From Bacteroidota bacterium (GTDB lineage: Bacteria; Bacteroidota; Bacteroidia; Sphingobacteriales; Sphingobacteriaceae): DNA of 5,035 nucleotides. Made by a program: the position numbers and the translations under genes. The stretch is taken from positions 1 to 5,035 of the forward strand of contig JANYAB010000174.1 in the NCBI GenBank assembly GCA_025355225.1, given 5' to 3'. The notes under the pieces are model-generated. The model had not been told where the DNA came from, searched no databases, and was given only the letters and a program-made list of their open reading frames with translations. Each line of letters opens with the position of its first letter. The first letter of the stretch is position 1. Shown in pieces: positions 1 to 5,035 of the stretch.

Positions 1-450
1 ACCCTCCGCTTTTACAGTTGATAAGCTGTATAATTTATTACCGATAATAAACATAAACATATCATAACTTTTGTTTTTCGAATCAACGCCCGACGAACTG
101 TAGCTGGTAAACCCTTTCCAGGTACCTATCTTAAAATCCGCGAGGTTAACGTCGGGTAAACTTTGTTTCATACCTGTTTTTAACTGGGCGGCGAATTCGG
201 GGGTAGCTTTCATAGGAGCCAGGGCCACAGAATCTATGCCGGCAACCTGCACAAAATCGACCATTGTGAAAATATAGGCTATGTTATCTTTATCAGTCGC
301 CATGAAACTGCCGGGGGTGAGCTCTTTAGGCTCTGACGGAAATTTAACTGATATACGGTTATCGCCTTTGTGGGTTATCCAACCATCCTGGGCGTAAACA
401 GTGGTTATCGCAAACAAGGCTGTAATAACCAGGGCAAATATTTTTTTCAT
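1..450 (-). CDS. Secreted protein of unknown function (N-terminal part, runs off the left edge)
   Basis: The reading frame is open from the ATG at 450-448 to the window edge, giving 150 residues and no stop. The start is well supported because it is followed directly by a classical signal peptide: MKKIF, then a hydrophobic stretch to about residue 19, then VYA before Q21, a good signal peptidase I site. The mature part opens with DGWITHKGD and an ISVKFPSEP segment. Further on come Y/F-rich stretches, including MFMFIIGNKLYSL at about 131-143, suggesting alternating beta strands. The hydrophobic-FP-x-x-P opening followed by a late LYxL strand resembles PsbP/DcrB-like small secreted domains, but that is only an impression and I assign no function. 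The protein is probably periplasmic or exported. It lies 85 nt downstream of the YqaE-like gene on the same strand, so the two could be co-transcribed. No Shine-Dalgarno is visible; the leader is A/T-rich. Confidence 0.85.
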   Translation of the reverse strand, partial: MKKIFALVITALFAITTVYAQDGWITHKGDNRISVKFPSEPKELTPGSFMATDKDNIAYIFTMVDFVQVAGIDSVALAPMKATPEFAAQLKTGMKQSLPDVNLADFKIGTWKGFTSYSSSGVDSKNKSYDMFMFIIGNKLYSLSTVKAEG

Positions 451-535
451 GTTTTAAATATAAAAAAAATCCAGAATAATGATGGCGCTGATGATCATAA
501 CGATAATTACTTCTTCAAAACAAATTTAATAGAAC

Positions 536-736
536 TTAATACCTGTTTCTTTTCATTACCCGCACCAGTTGACGATGCCTCCTCGACTCATAATAATCGC
601 TGGTAACCAAAATGGCATGGATAACGCCCGGTATCCAAAGGAACAAAGTGAGAATACAGTTCAATATAAACGCGCCGATGCGCCCGGTAGTTAAAACGGC
701 AGCAGGAGGGAAGATGATGCAAAGGAAATAGCGCAT
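536..736 (-). CDS. YqaE/Pmp3 family small membrane protein
   Basis: This 66-residue protein matches the YqaE/Pmp3 (UPF0057) pattern. It has an N-terminal hydrophobic helix with the FPPAAVL motif (residues 9-15), a short polar turn with G18 and G21, then a second helix carrying ILTLFLWIPGVIHAILV (about 28-44), where the WIPGVIHA block is the family hallmark. The family comprises two-helix inner-membrane proteins; yeast and plant members (Pmp3, RCI2) are linked to membrane potential and to salt or cold tolerance, while bacterial roles are poorly defined. The protein is a little longer than the usual roughly 52 residues because of a strongly basic tail (SRRHRQLVRVMKRNRY) that would face the cytoplasm or the lipid head groups. 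The ATG at 736 is the only in-frame ATG before an upstream stop. The gene diverges from the Nudix gene and precedes the secreted-protein gene. The ORFs on other frames here are shadows. Confidence 0.88.
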   Translation of the reverse strand: MRYFLCIIFPPAAVLTTGRIGAFILNCILTLFLWIPGVIHAILVTSDYYESRRHRQLVRVMKRNRY

Positions 737-825
737 AATAATGGTTAGAACGTTTTTGTATTATAAAGTTACAGGATGGTATGCTTATTTTCACCATGCT
801 TGTAAGATTTTTTTAAATTTACCCC
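737..825. promoter_or_regulatory. Divergent intergenic region (YqaE-like / Nudix)
   Basis: These 89 A/T-rich nucleotides separate the two divergent start codons and must hold both promoters. Bacteroidota sigma-ABfr promoters are expected to show TTTG at -33 and TAnnTTTG at -7. Only imperfect -7 candidates are visible: TAACTTTA on the minus strand for the YqaE-like gene, and TAAATTTA (814-821) on the plus strand, which would leave almost no leader before the Nudix ATG. Neither has a convincing -33 partner at the right spacing. No GGAGG-like ribosome binding site precedes either start, as is common in this phylum. The promoter function follows from gene orientation; the exact elements are not established. 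Confidence 0.35.
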
Positions 826-1389
826 ATGCAGCATCCCGAAGAAAATCCCTGGCAAACAATTTCTGAAAAAGAAGTTTACGATAACCCCTGGATCAATTTA
901 ACAGAATATCAGGTGATCAACCCTTCAGGCAATCAAGGTATTTATGGTAAGGTGCATTTCAAAAATATCGCTATCGGCGTAATACCTCTTGATGCGGAAA
1001 TGAACACCTATTTGGTAGGTCAATACCGCTTTCCACTGGGACAATACAGTTGGGAAATGCCGGAAGGAGGGGGTGTTTTGGGAGTTGATCCGCTTGATTC
1101 GGCGAAACGCGAGCTGCTGGAAGAAACCGGGCTTAAAGCCGGTAAATGGACCGAGTTACTCCGCATGCACTTATCAAACTCCGTTAGCGACGAGTTGGGT
1201 ATCATCTACCTTGCGCAGGGCCTGCAGCAATTTGAAGCTGAACCCGAAGATACCGAACAACTCATCATAAAAAAAATGCCATTTGCCGAAGTTTACCGAA
1301 TGGTTTGCGATGCTGAGATCACTGACTCTATGACAGTGGCGGCCGTATTGAAAATACGCATTATGCTGTTGGAAAATAAGTTGTATTAA
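826..1389 (+). CDS. Nudix hydrolase, ADP-ribose pyrophosphatase type
   Basis: This 187-residue protein is the usual size for an ADP-ribose/nucleoside-diphosphate-sugar pyrophosphatase (NudF-like), which would cleave ADP-ribose or related compounds to AMP plus a sugar phosphate in the cytoplasm. It has an N-terminal strand region (WQTISEKEVYDNPWINL), a conserved VGQYRFPLGQYSWEMPEGG segment (64-82) as in ADPR hydrolases, then the Nudix box at about 81-103. In that box the catalytic, metal-binding part RELLEETGL (95-103) is intact, with E96, E99 and E100. The first glutamate of the GX5E half is replaced by V87, followed by D88. A downstream SDE (121-123) may supply the loop glutamate that acts as base in this family. 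The exact substrate cannot be read from sequence. The start at 826 is the first ATG of the frame and gives a normal family N-terminus. The gene diverges from the YqaE-like gene and stands apart from the permeases. Confidence 0.9.
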   Translation: MQHPEENPWQTISEKEVYDNPWINLTEYQVINPSGNQGIYGKVHFKNIAIGVIPLDAEMNTYLVGQYRFPLGQYSWEMPEGGGVLGVDPLDSAKRELLEETGLKAGKWTELLRMHLSNSVSDELGIIYLAQGLQQFEAEPEDTEQLIIKKMPFAEVYRMVCDAEITDSMTVAAVLKIRIMLLENKLY

Positions 1390-1416
1390 CTATTTGGTGA
1401 TTTTTAAATGTAATTA

Positions 1417-1455
1417 AGATCAGCGAAATCCAAAAATCATCTCAAATCAGCGGTC
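1417..1455. repeat. Short intergenic repeat with two ATCAGCG units
   Basis: The 236-nt gap between the Nudix and permease genes begins with a patch in which ATCAGCG occurs twice, at 1419-1425 and 1446-1452, 27 nt apart. The two copies are joined by A-rich sequence containing AAATCCAAAAATCATCTCAA. The pattern resembles degenerate AATCAGCG-type patches that I recall in intergenic DNA of Bacteroidota genomes, possibly a dispersed repeat remnant, but I cannot verify copy number from this window. No GC-rich hairpin plus T-run typical of an intrinsic terminator is visible after the Nudix stop. Confidence 0.35.
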
Positions 1456-1456
1456 C

Positions 1457-1512
1457 AGACATTTGTAATCGTACACCCATTGTATCAAAAACGAACGCAT
1501 TAGTAGCTTGCA
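1457..1512 (+). promoter_or_regulatory. Conserved upstream activator-like region, permease 1
   Basis: Positions 1470-1512 match 4134-4176, upstream of the second permease, at 35 of 43 positions by hand count, and most differences are transitions. This is far more similar than the surrounding noncoding DNA. Within it, 1481-1499 reads TGTATCAAAAACGAACGCA, a 19-nt element with TG...CA ends and partial dyad symmetry. Just upstream is a second candidate ending in ATCGTACA (1468-1475), including the short palindrome-like TGTAATCGTACA (1464-1475). Two 19-nt dyads with centres 24 nt apart, about 60-90 nt upstream of a -24/-12 element, are the arrangement expected for an NtrC-family activator. The identity of the binder is inferred. 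Confidence 0.5.
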
Positions 1513-1550
1513 AATAAGCTTATTTTGCTGATATACAAATAGATAAATGT

Positions 1551-1567
1551 TTGGCATTTGTCTTGGG
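1551..1567 (+). promoter_or_regulatory. Sigma-54 (-24/-12) promoter-like element, permease 1
   Basis: The sequence TTGGCATTTGTCTTGGG fits the sigma-54 consensus TTGGCAC-N5-TTGC over the -24 box (TTGGCA) and has TTG at -12. The GG-N10-G spacing is exact: GG at 1553-1554 and G at 1565. The departure is G for C at the second -12 position. Transcription would start near 1577, leaving a leader of about 50 nt. The same element recurs before the second permease. An alternative reading is a sigma-ABfr -7 box (AATGTTTG, 1547-1554, one mismatch) with TTTG 18 nt upstream; both cannot be excluded. Confidence 0.5.
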
Positions 1568-1611
1568 ACAAACATGACCGGATCGATCTCAATCAATTGT
1601 GCAATCATAAT

Positions 1612-1625
1612 TTAAAGTATCAGCT
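1612..1625 (+). promoter_or_regulatory. Conserved pre-start block, permease 1
   Basis: TTAAAGTATCAGCT lies directly before the ATG. The counterpart before the second permease differs at two of 14 positions. It contains no Shine-Dalgarno sequence, and the A/T-rich leader is typical of Bacteroidota initiation. Its conservation, together with colinear proteins from residue 1, supports the chosen start. Confidence 0.4.
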
Positions 1626-4058
1626 ATGCTTAAAAGTTACTTGAAAACCGCCCTGCGTTTTTTGTTAAAAAACAAAACATTCAGTTTTATCAATATTTTC
1701 GGCCTTGCAGTCGGCACGCTGTGCTGCCTTTATATTTTATTATATGTGCAGGACCAATACAGTTACGATAAGCACCATAAAGATGCAAAGGAAATTTACC
1801 GCATTACCACCACGCTTGCATTAACCGGAGATAAACACACGAACTCAACCTGTTCGCCGCCAATTGCTCCGACGATGAAGAGTGATTTTGCTGAAGTAAA
1901 GCAATATACCCGCGTTATCACCACAGATTTTTTAGGGGCAAAGCAGCACTTGCTGCGTTATAAGGAAAAGTCGTTTTACGAACATGACGCTGTTTATGTA
2001 GACTCAACTTATTTCAACATGTTTGATTACCATTTTGTTAATGGAGTTGCATCAAACAAAATATTGGCCGAGCCCTATTCAATTGTTTTGCTGAAACCTG
2101 TATCTGATAAACTTTTTGGCAGCGAAAACCCGGTTGGTAAAGTGATCACTATCGATAATGCTTACGGAAAACATGATTTTAAAGTAACAGGTGTAGTTGA
2201 TGAAAGCCTGGGCAAAACACAGATCCATGCCAATCTGTTTATCACGATGAATAGCGGCGGGATCGGTGAATATGTCCGCAAAAATACGATGTGGGCGGGC
2301 AATAACTTCACCAACTCTTTTGTAAAACTTCGGCCTGATGCCAGCGGCGCTGCATTGGAAAAGAAACTGCCTGCATTTTTAAACAAATATGGCGCCGACC
2401 AGATGAAGCAGATGGGAATGACGAAACAATTGCACCTGCAACCACTTACCTCTGTGCATACTACATCGGGCTACGAGGTTGAAGCCTGGAAAACGGTTAG
2501 TCCCTCGTTCCTTTACATCCTAATATTAATTGCGGTAATGATACAGGTAATTGCCTGTATCAATTTCATGAATTTGTCTACCGCCCGCGCATCAAAACGT
2601 GCTAAAGAAGTAGGCGTACGTAAAGTGATCGGTGCGGGACAAGCAGACCTGGTAAAACAATTCTTGGGCGAATCGTTCCTGCTATCATTCATAGGGGTGG
2701 CTATTGCATTGCCTTTGTTGGTGGTTGTGCTTCCGTACCTGAATCAAATTACGCAGGCAGATATACATTTGGCTTTTTTTAGCGATTACAGGCTATGGTT
2801 AATGCTTACAAGCCTTATACTGGTTACAGGTTTTGTGGCGGGTAGCTACCCGGCCTTCTATCTTTCCGCCTTTGAAGCGATAAAAGTGATCAAGGGGAAT
2901 TTTACCAATAAAGTTTCAGCGACCGGCATACGCCGTTCGCTGGTAGTGTTCCAGTTTGTGCTGTCAATCGTGTTGATCATAGGTATTATCGTGATCTACA
3001 GCCAATTGAACTACATCAAAAACAAAGACCTAGGTTTTGATAAGGGGCAGAAAATTGTATTTAGCTTTTATACCGGCGACACGCAAAATAAAATGCCTGC
3101 CTTTGCAAACGATCTGCGTCAATTGTCAGAAGTAAAAGAGGTTACCAGCGCCAATAATTATTTAAGCCAGTTTGTGGCCCAGGACCACGGTTTATATCCA
3201 ACCGGAGGAAATATGGCTACGTCAATTGACGCGCAAAACATAACCACCGATGAACACTTTGTAAAAACCAATGGGATAAAGATTATAAGCGGGCGCGATT
3301 TTACATTACATGATTCGCTCCGCGTGCTAATTAATGAAACACTGGCTAAAAGATTGGGATTTACGCCGCAAAAGGCAGTTGGTCAACGGCTTTATACACA
3401 ATATCCGCCCAACCCGATAACTTATGTTGAAGTGGCCGGTGTAATGAAGGATTTCAATTACAGTTCGCTGCACGGAGAGGTAAAACCTTTTATGTTGGTT
3501 TATAGCAGCAACATCGGCGACTTTACCAGTATAGTGGCGTCTACAGATAGTAAAAACTACAAGGGCCTGCTTGGAAAAATAGAAACCATCTGGCATAAGG
3601 ACCTGCCAGCTGTACCTTTTGAATACGCATTTTTGGACGCCGAAGTGCAAAAACAATATGAGACAGAAATTACCTTGTCGCAGATCATCAATTCATTTAC
3701 ACTGATGGCCATACTTATCTCGTGTTTGGGCTTATTTGGTTTGGCCGCTTTCAGTGCAGAGCAAAGGAGCAAGGAAATTGGGATTAGAAAAGTGTTAGGG
3801 GCAAGCGTTTCCGGCATTGTCGGTCTGTTATCAAAAGATTTCCTGGTCCTTATAATTATAGCTATGGCGATTGCCACACCTATTGCCTGGTGGGGCCTGA
3901 GCAAATGGCTGCAGGGTTTTGCCTATAAAATAACTATCAGTTGGTGGATGTTTGGGCTTGCAGGAATATTAGCTGTATTTATCGCATTATTTACCATCAG
4001 TTTCCAGGCAATAAAGGCCGCATTGGCCAACCCGGTGAAAAGTTTGAAAACGGAGTAG
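1626..4058 (+). CDS. FtsX/MacB-like ABC transporter permease, 8 TM (complete)
   Basis: This 810-residue inner-membrane permease belongs to the MacB/FtsX (type VII ABC) superfamily. It is built as two MacB-like halves. The first half has TM1 (about 20-42, with C33-C34), a periplasmic MacB-type core domain (about 43-290) and TM2-4 (about 295-316, 349-372, 388-410). The second half has TM5 (about 437-458), a second periplasmic domain (about 460-685) and TM6-8 (about 688-710, 738-758, 772-795). Each half carries the cytoplasmic FtsX coupling motif: SKRAKEVGVRKVIGAG (323-338) and EQRSKEIGIRKVLGAS (712-727). The C-terminus ANPVKSLKTE is typical of the family. Such proteins work with a separate ATPase and convert ATP hydrolysis into periplasmic movement for efflux, lipoprotein handling or signalling; the substrate cannot be read here. 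No ATPase gene lies in the window. The start is fixed by the paralog downstream, which is identical in MLKSY and colinear from residue 1. The upstream DNA suggests sigma-54 control. Confidence 0.95.
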   Translation: MLKSYLKTALRFLLKNKTFSFINIFGLAVGTLCCLYILLYVQDQYSYDKHHKDAKEIYRITTTLALTGDKHTNSTCSPPIAPTMKSDFAEVKQYTRVITTDFLGAKQHLLRYKEKSFYEHDAVYVDSTYFNMFDYHFVNGVASNKILAEPYSIVLLKPVSDKLFGSENPVGKVITIDNAYGKHDFKVTGVVDESLGKTQIHANLFITMNSGGIGEYVRKNTMWAGNNFTNSFVKLRPDASGAALEKKLPAFLNKYGADQMKQMGMTKQLHLQPLTSVHTTSGYEVEAWKTVSPSFLYILILIAVMIQVIACINFMNLSTARASKRAKEVGVRKVIGAGQADLVKQFLGESFLLSFIGVAIALPLLVVVLPYLNQITQADIHLAFFSDYRLWLMLTSLILVTGFVAGSYPAFYLSAFEAIKVIKGNFTNKVSATGIRRSLVVFQFVLSIVLIIGIIVIYSQLNYIKNKDLGFDKGQKIVFSFYTGDTQNKMPAFANDLRQLSEVKEVTSANNYLSQFVAQDHGLYPTGGNMATSIDAQNITTDEHFVKTNGIKIISGRDFTLHDSLRVLINETLAKRLGFTPQKAVGQRLYTQYPPNPITYVEVAGVMKDFNYSSLHGEVKPFMLVYSSNIGDFTSIVASTDSKNYKGLLGKIETIWHKDLPAVPFEYAFLDAEVQKQYETEITLSQIINSFTLMAILISCLGLFGLAAFSAEQRSKEIGIRKVLGASVSGIVGLLSKDFLVLIIIAMAIATPIAWWGLSKWLQGFAYKITISWWMFGLAGILAVFIALFTISFQAIKAALANPVKSLKTE

Positions 4059-4060
4059 GG

Positions 4061-4095
4061 AGCTGGAAGCTGAAAGACCAAAGCTAAAAGCAGAA
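4061..4095 (+). repeat. Five degenerate 7-nt tandem units (AGCTGAA-like)
   Basis: Starting two nucleotides after the permease stop codon, the sequence divides cleanly into five heptamers: AGCTGGA, AGCTGAA, AGACCAA, AGCTAAA and AGCAGAA. Every unit begins with AG and ends with A. The second and fourth differ by one base. It lies entirely in noncoding DNA, and no equivalent follows the Nudix gene. I recall similar AGCTGAAAGCTAAA-type heptamer tracts in intergenic DNA of Sphingobacteriaceae and relatives, which suggests a family of short dispersed repeats, but copy number cannot be judged from this window. There is no strong hairpin, so a terminator role is not supported. Confidence 0.6.
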
Positions 4096-4120
4096 TAAAT
4101 CAGTGGTATTTAATACTTCT

Positions 4121-4176
4121 TGCGACTCATAGGCGCGCACCTATTGTATTAAAAACGAATGCGGTAGCAGCTTGCA
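4121..4176 (+). promoter_or_regulatory. Conserved upstream activator-like region, permease 2
   Basis: This is the counterpart of the region at 1457-1512. It contains TGCGACTCATAGGCGCGCA (4121-4139), a 19-nt element with perfect 4-nt arms TGCG/CGCA, and TGTATTAAAAACGAATGCG (4145-4163), which differs from the first copy at three positions. The two elements have centres 24 nt apart, the same spacing as in the first copy. The end of the block, AGCTTGCA (4169-4176), is identical in both. The layout fits paired binding sites for a dimeric regulator, probably an NtrC-family activator given the -24/-12 element downstream; the regulator itself is not in the window. Confidence 0.5.
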
Positions 4177-4212
4177 TCTATTTAAATTATTGATATACAA
4201 CAAGATGTCTGT

Positions 4213-4229
4213 TTGGAAATTGCATTGAA
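4213..4229 (+). promoter_or_regulatory. Sigma-54 (-24/-12) promoter-like element, permease 2
   Basis: TTGGAAATTGCATTGAA lies in the position equivalent to the element before the first permease. It keeps TTGG at -24 (GG at 4215-4216) and TTG at -12 (G at 4227) with the same exact 10-nt spacer, but has A for C at the second -12 position and AA for CA after the -24 GG, so alone it is the weaker match. The predicted start near 4239 leaves a leader of about 30 nt. A sigma-ABfr -7 reading (TCTGTTTG, 4209-4216) is the alternative. Confidence 0.42.
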
Positions 4230-4254
4230 CATCATTAACTACGCGATCACTCAC

Positions 4255-4268
4255 TTAAAGTATTAGCC
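4255..4268 (+). promoter_or_regulatory. Conserved pre-start block, permease 2
   Basis: TTAAAGTATTAGCC abuts the ATG and matches the block before the first permease at 12 of 14 positions, whereas the roughly 40-60 nt between the promoter-like element and this block have diverged and differ in length by 19 nt. It probably reflects constraint on translation initiation; no Shine-Dalgarno is present. Confidence 0.4.
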
Positions 4269-5035
4269 ATGCTTAAAAGTTATATCAAAACCGCCATTCG
4301 TTTCCTGCTGAAAAACAAAACTTTCAGCTTCATTAACATCATCGGCCTCGCAACCGGGACTTTGTGCTGTTTGTATATCCTGCTTTATGTACAGGACCAG
4401 TATAGCTATGACAAGCATCACAAGGATGCACAATACATCTACCGTATTACTACTTCAACCGAACTTACCGGGGACAGGCATCAAATGGGAGTGACCTCGC
4501 CGCCGATTGCCCCTGCCATTAAACGCGATTTTCCGGAGGTCACTCAGTTTACACGTCTCTATGCTTCGGATATGTTCGGAAACAGCCGGCACATGCTGAA
4601 ATACAAGGACAGGTCATTCACTGAAAATGGTCTGGTGTATATCGACTCGACTTTTTTTGATGTATTCTCTTACCATTTTGTTTATGGTAAAAATAGCCGG
4701 GATATTCTGGCCGAGCCGTATTCGATCATATTATCGAAACCTACAGCTATCAAGCTATTTGGCAACGAAGATCCGGTAGGCAAAGTGATTACTATCAATA
4801 ACGCCTACGGCAAACAGGATTTCAAGGTAAATGGCGTGGTGGACGAAAGCCTGGGCAAAACGCACATTAAGGCCAATATTTTTGTGACGATGCGCAGCGG
4901 CGGTTTCGGCCGGTGGTTGATAAATAATTCACAATGGGCCGGGAATAACATTGTGTGCGCATACATTAAACTCCGTCCGGGTGCAGATCCGGCGGCACTG
5001 GAGAAAAAGCTGCCGGATTTCCTAAACAAATACGG
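4269..5035 (+). CDS. FtsX/MacB-like ABC transporter permease, paralog 2 (5' part, runs off the right edge)
   Basis: The frame is open from the ATG at 4269 to the window end, giving 255 complete codons and no stop. The encoded part aligns without a gap to residues 1-256 of the upstream permease, with about 175 identities (68%) by hand count. It covers TM1 (about 20-42, again with CC at 33-34) and most of the first MacB-type periplasmic domain. Best conserved are the N-terminus to about residue 60 (KNKTFSFINI, LYILLYVQDQYSYDKHHKDA) and the VGKVITI to VDESLGKT region (170-198). Most divergent are about 63-130 and 209-233, both periplasmic. The expected full product is about 800 residues with two FtsX domains, continuing beyond the window. 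It is a tandem paralog with its own promoter-like region. Its partner ATPase and substrate are unknown. Confidence 0.93.
   Translation, partial: MLKSYIKTAIRFLLKNKTFSFINIIGLATGTLCCLYILLYVQDQYSYDKHHKDAQYIYRITTSTELTGDRHQMGVTSPPIAPAIKRDFPEVTQFTRLYASDMFGNSRHMLKYKDRSFTENGLVYIDSTFFDVFSYHFVYGKNSRDILAEPYSIILSKPTAIKLFGNEDPVGKVITINNAYGKQDFKVNGVVDESLGKTHIKANIFVTMRSGGFGRWLINNSQWAGNNIVCAYIKLRPGADPAALEKKLPDFLNKY

Noticed and set aside
455..510. Possible intrinsic terminator between the YqaE-like and secreted-protein genes (minus strand)
   Set aside because: An ATGAT/ATCAT stem of 5 bp with no G/C pairs lies about 12 nt before an 8-T run; the stem is too weak and too far from the T-run to support a call.
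370..606. Plus-strand 78-codon ORF
   Set aside because: It lies antisense to the signal-peptide end of the secreted protein and to the YqaE-like gene, has a low-complexity Asn/Asp-rich product with no recognisable motif, and is best explained as a shadow.
588..797. Minus-strand 69-codon ORF overlapping the YqaE-like gene
   Set aside because: It is in another frame of the YqaE-like gene and its upstream region; the product shows no family pattern, whereas the 536-736 frame has the WIPGVIHA hallmark.
1020..1270. ORFs on both strands inside the Nudix gene
   Set aside because: They overlap the Nudix box coding sequence in other frames and have no plausible protein features.
2162..3904. Minus-strand ORFs inside the first permease (and the similar one at 4805-5029 in the second)
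   Set aside because: They are antisense shadows. The ones at 2162-2386 and 4805-5029 resemble each other only because the sense genes are paralogs, so the similarity is not evidence of a real antisense gene.
4061..4120. CRISPR-like or transposon-end reading of the repeat after permease 1
   Set aside because: Units are only 7 nt with no spacers, no inverted ends and no transposase, so it is a short tandem tract only.

Overview
The window looks like chromosomal DNA from a Bacteroidota organism, most likely Sphingobacteriaceae (Mucilaginibacter/Pedobacter type). The grounds are moderate GC, A/T-rich intergenic regions, start codons without AGGAGG-type ribosome binding sites, and above all very large 8-helix FtsX-type ABC permeases in tandem, which are typical of that group. 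The genus is inferred from style, not from a marker gene.

Layout. Positions 1-450 (minus) hold the N-terminal 150 residues of a secreted protein of unknown function that runs off the left edge. Positions 536-736 (minus) hold a small YqaE/Pmp3-type membrane protein, 85 nt upstream of it in the same orientation. A short divergent intergenic region (737-825) separates these from a plus-strand Nudix hydrolase of the ADP-ribose pyrophosphatase type (826-1389). After a 236-nt noncoding region comes a complete 810-residue FtsX/MacB-like ABC permease (1626-4058). A 210-nt noncoding region follows, then the first 256 codons of a second, paralogous permease (4269 to the right edge). By hand count the two permeases are about 68% identical over those 256 residues with no gaps. 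No ABC ATPase, periplasmic adaptor or regulator lies in the window.

The most interesting part is noncoding. Both permeases have the same upstream architecture: (i) a strongly conserved block of about 43 nt with 19-nt TG...CA dyad-like elements, (ii) a GATATACAA-N3-AGAT block, (iii) a -24/-12 (sigma-54, RpoN) promoter-like element with exact GG-N10-G spacing, and (iv) a conserved TTAAAGTAT-N-AGC block abutting the ATG. The simplest reading is that each paralog has its own sigma-54 promoter driven by a shared NtrC-family activator bound about 60-90 bp upstream, so the genes would be co-regulated without forming one operon. This is a hypothesis from pattern; the -12 dinucleotide is GG or GA instead of the canonical GC.

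Two smaller repeat-like patches also lie between genes: five degenerate 7-nt AGCTGAA-like units just after the first permease, and a pair of ATCAGCG repeats after the Nudix gene. The left-hand genes (secreted protein, YqaE, Nudix) look like ordinary housekeeping or stress genes with no evident link to the permeases.
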